From NCBI RefSeq assembly GCF_003259225.1, contig NZ_QHJF01000027.1, forward strand, positions 40,261 through 104,260: a stretch of DNA of 64,000 nt. Reading direction: 5' to 3'. Below the pieces are notes generated by a model. It was not told where the DNA came from, did no database searches, and worked only from the letters and a program-made list of their open reading frames with translations. Of this stretch, positions 36,801 through 43,651 are shown in pieces. This stretch comes from Marinomonas arctica (GTDB taxonomy: Bacteria > Pseudomonadota > Gammaproteobacteria > Pseudomonadales > Marinomonadaceae). The translations under genes and the position numbers were made by a program. Position 1 is the stretch's first letter; every line of letters starts with the position of its first letter.

Positions 36801-37280
36801 ACTTTTTAATTGCTCAACTTGCTCTTCAAGTTGACGAACATATTCAGACGGGTCTTGTGGCTTAATAAACTTTGTTATTTTAAAGCCTTTGGCAGCATCT
36901 CCACCAAAGGTAGTATGAAACCACATAGCTAAGGCATGACTAACCATCATCGCTTTTAACGCATCTCTATGGCTAGTGCTATCAAATTGGTGGGTTGCTG
37001 TATTACCTAGCTTTCGGATGGTGTGAAATGCATCTCGAACGTTATCATCTAAACGTAAGTTATAATCTAGATCTTTTAGCAAATCGACTTGCTTTACGCC
37101 ACTACCAGATTCAACACCAATGCGTGCGGCAATTGATTGCGCTATAGCCTCACCTAGTTGCCGCACCTTTATAAGCGAAGTATTAGGGTCAGAAGAAAAG
37201 TTTAGTTCAGCGCTTTCAGCTAATTTAAATAACCAATCTTGGTGTTTTTTTAAAAAATCGAAATTACTTACTTGTCTCAT
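33867..37280 (-). CDS. hsdR: Type I restriction endonuclease subunit HsdR
   Basis: ATP-driven translocase/nuclease subunit, 1137 residues. Order: DUF4145-like N-terminal domain (1-125), coiled coil (about 145-240, E/K/A-rich), HSDR_N nuclease domain (about 245-400; the GVIEAKK segment holds the catalytic Glu and Lys of the PD-(D/E)XK site), SF2 helicase with Walker A ATGTGKTKT near 455, DECHRG box near 563, TATP motif and the RATRR motif VI, then the HsdR C-terminal helical domain. All catalytic motifs are intact, so it should be active. Starts 10 bases after the Mrr-like gene. Confidence 0.95.
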   Translation of the reverse strand: MRQVSNFDFLKKHQDWLFKLAESAELNFSSDPNTSLIKVRQLGEAIAQSIAARIGVESGSGVKQVDLLKDLDYNLRLDDNVRDAFHTIRKLGNTATHQFDSTSHRDALKAMMVSHALAMWFHTTFGGDAAKGFKITKFIKPQDPSEYVRQLEEQVEQLKSESQRSSERIKTAEKLNKIESEKVLAERKRAEIMAEDKAVWEQLALDSEKEAERYKAVAEAANQEHAKSFQAKPKQEQAAELKRIEKSMFEMDEAETRVVIDQQLNDAGWEADTENLRYAKGARPEPNKNKAIAEWPTQSGPADYALFIGLTLVGVIEAKKNAKNVYGAIDQAKRYAKGLENLPEDVEAIQYGEFNAPLTFATNGRAYLKQLEQESGIWFLDVRDNSNRRKALKGWYSPQEIKTYLRQTPQQANAELDDMGFDYELKLRDYQKTAILNVEQAIKDGKESAMVAMATGTGKTKTCIALVYRLLKAERFRRILFLVDRSALGEQATVDFGEVKMESITNSFADTFEVLGIEPDKSAKPFPEEDTKVHIATVQGLVKRIMYPSDNASKPGVGQYDCIVVDECHRGYLLDRELSDTEVTFRDQKDYMSKYRTVIEYFDAFKVGLTATPAPHTKEIFGAPVFTYTYTEAVIDGHLVDHLPPIRIHTKLNTDGINYKVNEEVQVYNPYTQQLDLINTPDELNFEVAQFNRKVIAPEFTKEICRWLIESDSLNPYSQEKTLIFCVTDKHADEVVEALKEACESYLGEVDDDVIQKITGASDKPLEKIRRYKNDRLPNIAVTVDLLTTGVDVPKICNLVFLRRVNSRILFEQMLGRATRRCDEISKERFRIFDAVDIYKQLEKVNTIKPVVTKVDITFTELEDEIKQDLDPKLQQLAKDQFLAKLQSKKNYLSPEQHAEFESIVGKPPKEFAQEIKNMGLQQVADWFVNNPGLGELLDLRVSGAGGNNHIVISAHKDKVTGTSTGYGSGQKPEDYLSAFNQFVNANSNRMVAIQTVIQRPWELTRDGLKQLALELEKNEFREQDLKVAWKEVKNEDIAARIIGFIRQAALGGALVPYEQRVDNALASILSRQPWKTPQREWLETIAGQIKANVIVDESNLNEGIFKQIGGTKRANKLFEEPIADILSDFNKALWAS

Positions 37281-37289
37281 AATCTTTCC

Positions 37290-38234
37290 TTAGAATCCTT
37301 CAAAAAACTCTTCATCAATTTTTTTGAGCTTTAATACCTGTTCATCGCGGCTACCAATGTTGTAGCGCAACATGAGCCTGGCTAAGTCGTTGCCATTTAC
37401 TAATACGATTCTGGTACTGAGCTTTTGAGCAGTGTCTATCCCAGAGCTGGTAAAGTCTGACGTGGTGATAAATAAACCTTTTTGGGCGTTGTGTAGGTTT
37501 AACGCACCAAAGAAGTCTCGAATGTCTCCAGAACTGATATTATTACCTTGTTTGTAGCGTTTCGCTTGGATGTAAATTTGATCGACACCGAGCGGGTCTT
37601 GATTGATGACCCCATCTACACCGTTGTCACCAGACTTCCCTAGGGCGTGGGCTGTGCCCTCTTCTGTGCCGCCGTAACCCATAGCAATGAGCAAGTCTAT
37701 TAACAACTGTTCAAAGAAGGCCGGAGAGACGTTACGAGTCCGTTCCAAGATATCTTGAGCTAGTGCGTCGTTAATTGTCTTATACGCGTTACGAAGGGCC
37801 TCATCAGGTGTGATGCCACTGCCTTCTTGTTGTTGGTCTAGTTTTATTGACGCTTGTTGCGTGTTTTCTACTGTTACTTTTGTGTTGCTTAAACTCGTAA
37901 AGGCAACAAATTCATCAAACTGTTTAAGATATTGATTGTTAATTTCTAGGTTCGGTGTGTTTAAGGCAGTAATACCTCGATTAGTAATGACAAAGTTCGC
38001 ACGACGTGGGCTATCGATAAGGCCCGCTTTAGCAAGGTAGGTTCGTGCCCAACCAACACGGTTATCTAAAATTGGTTGCTTGCCACTTGGCAGCGGCTCG
38101 ACTCGTTCTTCATCTGTTAATTCAAAGTGATCCGCAATGCTGATGATGATATCGCGAAGCTTCACTTCCTCTGAGCCAGACTTCTGAAGAGTAAGCAAAA
38201 AAGGCTTCATGCAATCTTGATAATTGGGAATCAT
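37290..38234 (-). CDS. Mrr-family restriction endonuclease
   Basis: Type IV-like nuclease, about 314 residues from ATG 38234. The N-terminal half is a winged-helix Mrr_N domain (IPNYQDCMKPFLLTLQKSG, then VGWARTYLAKAGLIDSP), a linker rich in Q follows, and the C-terminal half is the Mrr catalytic PD-(D/E)XK domain: Asp in NGVDGVI and QAKR in YIQAKRY near 223. Mrr enzymes cut modified DNA, so it must tolerate the methylation made by the adjacent HsdM. ATG overlaps the HTH gene stop (ATGA), which fixes the start and makes it second in the operon. Confidence 0.88.
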   Translation of the reverse strand: MIPNYQDCMKPFLLTLQKSGSEEVKLRDIIISIADHFELTDEERVEPLPSGKQPILDNRVGWARTYLAKAGLIDSPRRANFVITNRGITALNTPNLEINNQYLKQFDEFVAFTSLSNTKVTVENTQQASIKLDQQQEGSGITPDEALRNAYKTINDALAQDILERTRNVSPAFFEQLLIDLLIAMGYGGTEEGTAHALGKSGDNGVDGVINQDPLGVDQIYIQAKRYKQGNNISSGDIRDFFGALNLHNAQKGLFITTSDFTSSGIDTAQKLSTRIVLVNGNDLARLMLRYNIGSRDEQVLKLKKIDEEFFEGF

Positions 38235-38407
38235 CGGCTTTCCTTTTGTTTCTCTATCCATACATCTAAGTCATGACGTTTAAAACGCCACGAGCCACCC
38301 ACTTTAAAGCCTGGCAGCTTGCCTTCACTTGCTAGTCTGTATGCGGTTTTCTCTGCCAACTTCAAATAAGCGGCTACCTCTTTCAAGGTAAGGATTTGAT
38401 CGTCCAT
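38231..38407 (-). CDS. Small helix-turn-helix protein (MerR/excisionase-like, HTH_17)
   Basis: 58-residue DNA-binding protein of the excisionase/HTH_17 type: LTLKEVAAYLKLAEKTAYRLASEGKLPGFKVGGSWRFKR is the signature fold, and DLDVWIEKQKES ends it. As first gene of the restriction operon it probably controls that operon, as small HTH regulators often do. I prefer ATG 38407 (MDDQILTLKE), 11 bases after AAGAAGG, to a GTG at 38419 that would touch the same ribosome-binding site. Confidence 0.82.
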   Translation of the reverse strand: MDDQILTLKEVAAYLKLAEKTAYRLASEGKLPGFKVGGSWRFKRHDLDVWIEKQKESR

Positions 38408-38565
38408 ACAGAATGCCACCTTCTTTGGATTAGGTTACTTAGATTTGAAACTGAGAGAATACGAGAAAATTGGGGAATGGACAATAAATCAAATTAAATT
38501 AATGGGATAGCACAATAAAGGTAGCATTTGAAATCGCGGTGTATAATGTTCATTTCTTGTACATT

Positions 38566-38607
38566 CCTCTCTAAGCTAACCATGGTCACATGGTTAGCTT
38601 AGAGAGG
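38566..38607. repeat. 19-bp perfect palindrome downstream of the ankyrin gene
   Basis: Arms 38566-38584 (CCTCTCTAAGCTAACCATG) and 38589-38607 are perfectly complementary around GTCA. It lies 27 bases beyond the ankyrin gene stop and about 160 bases upstream of the HTH gene that opens the restriction operon. There is no U-run on either side, so it is not a textbook terminator; it may still halt or stabilise the ankyrin message, or be a protein site. Confidence 0.8.
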
Positions 38608-38633
38608 AAGAGAAATGAGTATTACAAGTTCTT

Positions 38634-40814
38634 TCAAGCTGCGTCCCAGGCTCTCTTCTGCCGCCAAAGTGACATTATTTCATAACTGTCTAAATTTCGT
38701 CGCATGAGAGGCTGGAAGAAACTCTTAAAGGGATCACCGCCATACTGAATCATCATTTCGAAAAGCTCTTTTTCATCATTCTCAGCAGCTAACATTAGTG
38801 GTGTGTAACCTTTCAAGGGTGTTTCGTGCTCCGCGTTAGGGTCACTACCAGCAAAAATCAGTTCGCGGGCAATATCTATAAGTTCACGTACACTTGAGTG
38901 TTTTTTAAGGTTTTCATGCCACTGAAGCATATGGTCATCACCATACAAATTGAACTCGTTAAGAAATGCATTTCTTACCTTTCTATTATTTTCAAGATCG
39001 GCGCCAAAAAGGCCACTCGTTTCTCTTCTGAAAGAGTCAACTGCAATATCGGAATCATCTGGTTCGCGCTGAACCTTTATAACTTTTTCTATATCCTTTA
39101 AAAGAGCGATTGATTTCATTGCCAGATTTAAAGCTGTTTGGCGGTCTGAGCCTGATAATTGATGCACGTCAGCCCCCATTGAAAGCACTTTCTGAACGAC
39201 CCATAACTTACCAGTCCTCACTGCAAGAGACAGTGCCGTCATACGTTTCTTTTGTGTCCTGCTATTTATACTTTCAGCTTTATGAGGATGATTAGAGATT
39301 AATTTAAACAAGGAAGCATCAATTGGACCAAACTTTTCACTAAGGTTCATAGCTTGCAACGCAAATATTAAAGGAGTTTCATCCACATCAGATTTCACAT
39401 CGACGCTTGCACCAGCATCCAAAAGTGCTTTTACCGAGTCCACATCTCCTTTTTCTGAGAACCAAATAAGTTGATGTGTCTTTTTTTGCTTGTTTAGCCC
39501 AAGCCATACTTTTTTATTTGGGTTTTTCAAATCAATGGTGATGCGTGAATCTTCATCCGTCATGCTGATAAACCCAGTTCTTAAGGTGATTTCTGGATAA
39601 TCGCACCCTGGAAAAAAGCCATCCTTAGGAAACAGTCCATAAAACGATTGTTTCCATAGATCAAGCTCCCAATCTTCAATGGTGTCAGTAAATTTGTTTG
39701 ATGGCTCCGCTCTCTCTACTGATTCGATGTCGTACCGAAAAATTTGCTCTATCCATCTGATTTTTTTTAGAAAGACCTTATCCGGGCTATTCAAGCATGC
39801 TGCAACGGCTTTAGCTTCTTTAAGAATGCCCCTCTGCTCTTCTCCTGCCATGAGTGCAGCCAAATTAATCGTTTTTTCATACTCAACATTGGCTTGATCT
39901 AGATTCCCACAATAAACATGCCATCGTGCTCTATGGTGATGCACAAAGTAACTGCTATTTGGTAACTCATCGCAAGAGTAACCTTTCTCCAAATGTTTTA
40001 AAGAAAAATCTGTAGCAATTTTATCTTCAGGACTTTTGGCCTTAGTTCGTCTAAGTTTATCTTGAACTATGCAAATATCGCGGCCAAATTTGTCTAATCT
40101 TGGCTTTAGGTGACTTTGTAAGTTAGAGGCCGCTGTTACAAATGAAATCGCTTTAGGTTTAAGACCAAGTAATCGACTTCTTGTACTAACGACAAGTGCT
40201 TTGCCATACTCAAATTTTTTCAAGCGCTCTAAAGAACATGCTATCAGAATATAAGTACGATGAAGGTCGTTATCTATTAGTCGGGAAAGGCTCGACGAGC
40301 TTGGTATATATTGTCCTTTTCTCCATGCTAACACCAAGTCTCTGTCTTCTTTAGTCATTGCCTTTATGGATTGCGGATTGGTCTTTGATAACCACTCTAA
40401 GATTTCTACAACAGCGCTTCTTTCACAAGTAAGAATAAACGAAGGTGTCGCTTTCAACTGACTCATAAATGGTAAATCAAAGATACTTAGGATATGGCTT
40501 ATTAAGAAGCACTCCACCAGAGGTGATATGACTTGTTCTCGCCTTAAACCACTTACATCAACTTTGGACACTAAGCTAATATAATCATCTAGAATGAGCC
40601 GGAATTTGTTCGATAACAGCCCTCCAATGTCTTTTCCAACTAGATGTTCGAAACGGCCTTTTATGCCGGTATCAAATAGATAGTTAACCTTATGTGGATC
40701 GACTACGACGTTGCCTTCGAGATCATCTAGCTCTTTCATGCATTTAGGCTGTAAATCAAACGTCAAAGCCGTAAACTTAATAATTTCTACAAAATTTGGA
40801 TAAGTGTTTTTCAC
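38634..40814 (-). CDS. Large ankyrin-repeat protein coupled to a HicA-like gene
   Basis: 726 residues. The N-terminal ~430 residues are helical with TPR-like character (RWHVYCGNLDQANVEYEKTINLA near 300) and match no family I recognise. The C-terminal part has ankyrin-like repeats at about 442-480 (VDSVKALLDAGASVDVKSDVD), 520-570 (WVVQKVLSMGADVHQLS) and 666-705 (GYTPLMLAAENDEKELFEMM). No signal peptide or membrane segment. ATG overlaps the stop of the HicA-like gene by four bases, so the two are made together. A role as inhibitor or sensor for the HicA-like partner is my inference. Confidence 0.75.
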   Translation of the reverse strand: MKNTYPNFVEIIKFTALTFDLQPKCMKELDDLEGNVVVDPHKVNYLFDTGIKGRFEHLVGKDIGGLLSNKFRLILDDYISLVSKVDVSGLRREQVISPLVECFLISHILSIFDLPFMSQLKATPSFILTCERSAVVEILEWLSKTNPQSIKAMTKEDRDLVLAWRKGQYIPSSSSLSRLIDNDLHRTYILIACSLERLKKFEYGKALVVSTRSRLLGLKPKAISFVTAASNLQSHLKPRLDKFGRDICIVQDKLRRTKAKSPEDKIATDFSLKHLEKGYSCDELPNSSYFVHHHRARWHVYCGNLDQANVEYEKTINLAALMAGEEQRGILKEAKAVAACLNSPDKVFLKKIRWIEQIFRYDIESVERAEPSNKFTDTIEDWELDLWKQSFYGLFPKDGFFPGCDYPEITLRTGFISMTDEDSRITIDLKNPNKKVWLGLNKQKKTHQLIWFSEKGDVDSVKALLDAGASVDVKSDVDETPLIFALQAMNLSEKFGPIDASLFKLISNHPHKAESINSRTQKKRMTALSLAVRTGKLWVVQKVLSMGADVHQLSGSDRQTALNLAMKSIALLKDIEKVIKVQREPDDSDIAVDSFRRETSGLFGADLENNRKVRNAFLNEFNLYGDDHMLQWHENLKKHSSVRELIDIARELIFAGSDPNAEHETPLKGYTPLMLAAENDEKELFEMMIQYGGDPFKSFFQPLMRRNLDSYEIMSLWRQKRAWDAA

Positions 40815-41017
40815 AATGCTTCCTTTTCATTGATGCGCCCTATGTCAGATAGAAAGTTTTGATATGCACGTCTATCACCAGGTGTCCGCGATACTACAAC
40901 GATTTTTCCATTAGGTGTTTTAAGCTTCAAATGTTTTTTTGATTTTACAAACCCCCAGCCTCTTTTTAATAAGTTCAGTATCAGTTTATTTGTGTCTTTA
41001 TTGCTGCAATATTTCAT
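40811..41017 (-). CDS. HicA-like mRNA-interferase-type protein
   Basis: 68 residues with the HicA double-stranded-RNA-binding-like fold pattern: LLKRGWGFVKSKKHLKLKTPNG, where His29 matches the catalytic His of HicA toxins, then VVVSRTPGDRRAYQNFLSDI, as in short phage-type HicA proteins. No hicB gene is on either side; instead a 726-residue ankyrin gene overlaps its stop by four bases. A TA-like or defence role is plausible but unproven. An AGGAGGC site precedes the ATG, and a terminator separates it from the upstream 40-residue gene. Confidence 0.7.
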   Translation of the reverse strand: MKYCSNKDTNKLILNLLKRGWGFVKSKKHLKLKTPNGKIVVVSRTPGDRRAYQNFLSDIGRINEKEAL

Positions 41018-41031
41018 AATGCCTCCTATGC

Positions 41032-41054
41032 AAAAAAGGGCCTCTAGGGCCCTT
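41032..41054 (-). terminator. Terminator after the 40-residue Gly-rich gene
   Basis: Stem 41036-41042 (AAGGGCC) with 41048-41054, loop of five bases, and an A-run on the plus strand at 41032-41037 that is the U-tract leftward. It ends the 41063-41185 gene and lies just before the HicA-like gene, whose start is inside the same leftward strand. Confidence 0.75.
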
Positions 41055-41062
41055 AAAGTGAT

Positions 41063-41185
41063 CTATTTGCTAGGTTTAGCATTGCCACGGCCACCACCTG
41101 ATTTCCCTCCGGTTGTGCTCGGCCAGTTCCCTCCTGGACCTGGATGAGACGAAGCTGGACGTGAATTACCTTTAGATGTAGACAT
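41063..41185 (-). CDS. 40-residue Gly/Pro/Ser-rich small protein
   Basis: Frame from ATG 41185 to TAG 41063, 40 residues, starting MSTSKGNSRPASSHPGPGG and ending SGGGRGNAKPSK. It has an excellent AAAGGAG site 7-8 bases before the ATG and its own terminator, which strongly supports expression. Composition is Gly, Ser, Pro, Lys and Arg with one Trp; it is basic and surely disordered. I recall similar short basic GGGRGN-type proteins in islands but cannot name a family. Its position ahead of the HicA-like/ankyrin pair may be meaningful. Confidence 0.7.
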   Translation of the reverse strand: MSTSKGNSRPASSHPGPGGNWPSTTGGKSGGGRGNAKPSK

Positions 41186-41592
41186 GAACTTTCTCCTTTA
41201 ATTAGCTCGTTAGTGAGCATGGAGAAATGTAAGAGATTGGGACGAGTCGATCGACGTAGTACAGTGCGGAAAAATATTTATTTTACTTTTTTGGCTTAAA
41301 CCTTGTAGTTTTCCTATGCATTAATCGCATGCTTCATCAACTTTTGACAACACTTCCCTTCTGGTCGTTTAAGTTGGACTTGCGAAGCCCTCCCTATCAG
41401 TCGACGCGAAAAAGCATTCTGTCATTCCTAGTTCATCACATCCACTAGCCACTCAAAAAGTCATTGATGATGACATTTGAGACAAACCATAGGTTATAAA
41501 TGCAAGGGTTTTTTACGAAAAAAGGGATGACGGTAAATTAGTTGAAGACGATACTACTATCTTGCTTAAGATAAGCTGAATTACGCTAAGAA
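41186..41592. other. 407-base gap in the island, no gene seen
   Basis: Between the Gly-rich gene and the terminator after the 56-residue gene. It contains the promoter region for the Gly-rich gene and otherwise no reading frame with a ribosome-binding site, no tRNA and no long repeat. The TATGCATTAATCGCATGC stretch near 41315 is a short imperfect palindrome. Confidence 0.5.
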
Positions 41593-41625
41593 TAGAGTCG
41601 AGTAGCAATACTCGACTCTATTTTT
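41593..41625. terminator. Terminator overlapping the stop of the 56-residue gene
   Basis: Perfect 12-bp stem: 41593-41604 (TAGAGTCGAGTA) pairs with 41609-41620, loop GCAA, T-run at 41621-41625. Read leftward the hairpin begins with the TAG stop codon of the 41618-41788 gene and is followed by TTCTT, so it can serve the zeta unit. Confidence 0.75.
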
Positions 41626-41788
41626 CTGAAAGGGTGTGTTTTCTTGCAAGGGCGATCATTTCTTGCTGCTCTTTGATAGCTTCACGCGCAACTTTATCAA
41701 AAAACTGTCGCTTTTCAGCAGACTTAGCATTTCGAAAAAAATCTGAAAATGGCGTTGATTTCACTCGTTCTTTATCAGTGTTCATCAT
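41618..41788 (-). CDS. 56-residue protein downstream of the zeta-like gene
   Basis: Frame from ATGATG at 41788/41785 to TAG 41618, 55 or 56 residues: MMNTDKERVKSTPFSDFF at the start, then a charged helix with AEKRQFFDKVAREAIKEQQ. AGGAG lies about 9 bases before the first ATG, at the very end of the zeta-like gene, so translation is coupled. It is small, charged and helical, as many antitoxins are, and it is the only candidate antitoxin next to the zeta-like kinase. No family recognised. Confidence 0.65.
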   Translation of the reverse strand: MMNTDKERVKSTPFSDFFRNAKSAEKRQFFDKVAREAIKEQQEMIALARKHTLSEK

Positions 41789-41805
41789 TTTGTTTATCTC
41801 CTAAG

Positions 41806-42513
41806 CTATTGCGACTTAACTATAGCCTGTAAGTACTCACGATTGTACTTTTTACGCAAAACAGCGTCAATGTCGGTCACGTTGAACTGTGGTCGTTTGC
41901 TGGTACTTTCAATATTTTTTTCAATAAAAATAATACCAATGCTCTGCCCAAAATGTTTCTTCAGCTTACTCACAACTACCTGAGACTCCATGAACTGATC
42001 AACAAAAACGTCTGGTGGAACTCTCCTCCCCTCGACTGACTCTCTTGCAAGAACAAGCTTCCAGGCTTGCTTCGGATCTTGATAGACAAAAATTATCTGA
42101 ACATATCGCCCTTTATCCAGAGATCGCTGGATATTGCTGACGGCCTTATCATAATTTGAGAGCGTGGAATCCAGTATAAAGCTAACTGAACGCTTTAACG
42201 CCCTATCATGAATTGCCTCAACCAAAATCGTTGCCGGCCTCTGAAAGAGTGGTGAGTTTATTCCATTGTAGGCGTTAAATTCCTTTCTAAGCTCGTCATT
42301 CTCAATATGCACTGGAGTAACGCCATATTCGGAGCTGAACTGCTTGATAATTATACGCGCCATCTCAGTCTTTCCTGCACCAGGCGACCCAGCCATAAAC
42401 ACGGATACTGGGGAATCTTCCGGAATATTATTATCAACTAACTCTCTAGCGATAACTTTTTTCCGTTTTTTGGCGTCTAAAATTGCCAGTTCTGTGATTT
42501 CCTCATCATTCAT
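41806..42513 (-). CDS. Zeta-toxin-like kinase
   Basis: 235 residues with a P-loop kinase fold of the zeta-toxin type, which phosphorylates UDP-N-acetylglucosamine or other targets. Walker A AGSPGAGKTE is at 41-50; HIENDELRKEFN near 70-80 corresponds to the substrate-binding Asp region; SFILDSTLSNYDKA and the Arg-rich LARESVEGRRVPPDVF near 160 match the family lid and catalytic arginines. No epsilon antitoxin lies upstream; a 56-residue gene follows 18 bases after the stop. It could alternatively be a housekeeping P-loop kinase, but the island setting favours TA or defence. Confidence 0.75.
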   Translation of the reverse strand: MNDEEITELAILDAKKRKKVIARELVDNNIPEDSPVSVFMAGSPGAGKTEMARIIIKQFSSEYGVTPVHIENDELRKEFNAYNGINSPLFQRPATILVEAIHDRALKRSVSFILDSTLSNYDKAVSNIQRSLDKGRYVQIIFVYQDPKQAWKLVLARESVEGRRVPPDVFVDQFMESQVVVSKLKKHFGQSIGIIFIEKNIESTSKRPQFNVTDIDAVLRKKYNREYLQAIVKSQ

Positions 42514-42743
42514 CTTTATACTGGTAGTGACCTCTTAAAAACTGCTTATTTAAGGATGATTCTAGCCAAGCCTATCATTTTCATAAGCCAGTAATTTATG
42601 CATTCCGTATCAGTAAGATCAACGCTCAGCGGATATACATTTTTATTCACTTGTTGATTACCAAATAGAAACATATTTTTGTGCAGTAAAGGTAGGAAAA
42701 ATGCTGTTTGAGCCCTCCAGAAGGTGTGACACACTGCTTGAAT

Positions 42744-43055
42744 TTAGGAAAAGTCATTTAGGCTCAGCCCTGCCACATTTCTAATCTTTTGCTTCGTCTC
42801 ATCAGATAATTTGCCATATTTTTCGATAAGCTGAGCAAGCTCATCATCTTCACAGTAAAGATATGCAACTGGTACGCCTAACACCTCGCATATTTTTTTT
42901 GTCGTATTGATATCTGGTAAATGCGAACCTTTTTCATACTGGTTCATTCTTGGGCTCGCCACAAATTGGTCTAAACCGGCTGCAATTCCAAGTTTTTTTT
43001 GAGATAGGCCAGTCTTAAGCCGCGCCTCTTTTAGTCGTTTAGTAAAAACGTTGAT
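42744..43055 (-). CDS. Xre-family HTH repressor with apparent ATC start
   Basis: 103-residue regulator: HTH_3 domain NVFTKRLKEARLKTGLSQKK through the QYEKGSHLPD helix (residues 2-65), then a short C-terminal helix region. Between the in-frame TAG upstream and the whole HTH there is no ATG, GTG or TTG; the first GTG (42962) would remove half of the HTH. GGGAGG lies 8 bases before ATC at 43055, and the protein from there begins as this family does (MNVFTKRLKEARL). It faces the lipoprotein gene across two palindromes. If ATC is not used, the gene is broken. Confidence 0.72.
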   Translation of the reverse strand: MNVFTKRLKEARLKTGLSQKKLGIAAGLDQFVASPRMNQYEKGSHLPDINTTKKICEVLGVPVAYLYCEDDELAQLIEKYGKLSDETKQKIRNVAGLSLNDFS

Positions 43056-43082
43056 GCTCTTAACCTCCCAAGAAAATAGAAG

Positions 43083-43132
43083 CTAAGATTTTCTTAGTAA
43101 AAAGCTTGACCAGATACTAAGTATTACTTAGT
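43083..43132. promoter_or_regulatory. Paired CTAAG-N5-CTTAG operators in the divergent xre/lipoprotein region
   Basis: Two palindromes of the same form: CTAAGATTTTCTTAG at 43083-43097 and ACTAAGTATTACTTAGT at 43116-43132, centres 34 bases apart. A TTGACC at 43106-43111 followed 17 bases later by TAGTGT/TATATA could be the rightward promoter, overlapped by the second palindrome. They are the natural sites for the adjacent Xre protein, controlling itself and the lipoprotein. Confidence 0.7.
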
Positions 43133-43215
43133 GTATATAGATACAGTAGCTGTATTCTTCGATCTAGTTAGATATGACCCCTTTAAACACCTCATAAGGA
43201 GATATGTAAAAAATT

Positions 43216-43611
43216 ATGAAATTAGGACTTACCGTGATGATTGGATCACTTGCCTTGGCTGGTTGCAGTAGCTCAACCCTTCCTTGTAATGATGGTAATG
43301 TCAAAGATACTGTCTTTGAGATTATCACAAGCTCAATACATAAAGCCCAATGGGCGAAGGAAGGTGAAGAACAAGGCCTCATTGGGGACTACTCAGTCAC
43401 TGGCATCAAAACGCTTTCATATGATGAGAAAATTGATTATTACACCTGTTCAGCGTCATTTAATTTCGAACACAGCGGAAAGCCTTACAATAAAGATTTC
43501 ACCTATGAGCTTTCTTATTTGGAGGATTCTGGTGAAACTGACATTGCTGTATACGGTGTCAATGAAATTAAATCTAGGATTTTAGCTACCATTATGACCA
43601 GAGGGCGTTAA
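43216..43611 (+). CDS. Small putative lipoprotein
   Basis: 131 residues with a lipoprotein signal (MKLGLTVMIGSLALAGC; lipobox LALAGC, Cys17). The mature part has three further cysteines or so (LPCNDG, YYTCSAS) and a beta-rich look with no family recognised. GGAGATATG precedes the ATG. It is transcribed away from the Xre gene and shares its operator region, so it may be the repressor's main target, possibly a surface or entry-exclusion-like protein (inference). Confidence 0.7.
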   Translation: MKLGLTVMIGSLALAGCSSSTLPCNDGNVKDTVFEIITSSIHKAQWAKEGEEQGLIGDYSVTGIKTLSYDEKIDYYTCSASFNFEHSGKPYNKDFTYELSYLEDSGETDIAVYGVNEIKSRILATIMTRGR

Positions 43612-43617
43612 TTTTCT

Positions 43618-43650
43618 AATGAGTGCGTATGCTGTTGGTACGCACTCATT
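43618..43650. terminator. Shared terminator between lipoprotein and AlpA-like genes
   Basis: Perfect 12-bp stem AATGAGTGCGTA (43618-43629) with 43639-43650 and a 9-base loop, between the convergent genes ending at 43611 and 43652. It lacks a long T-run but is well placed for both. Confidence 0.65.
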
Positions 43651-43651
43651 C

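Noticed and set aside
42546..42734. A 62-residue leftward frame between the zeta-like and Xre genes.
   Set aside because: Starts with GTG, no ribosome-binding site, odd composition (several Trp, Cys, Phe) and no similarity; most likely chance.
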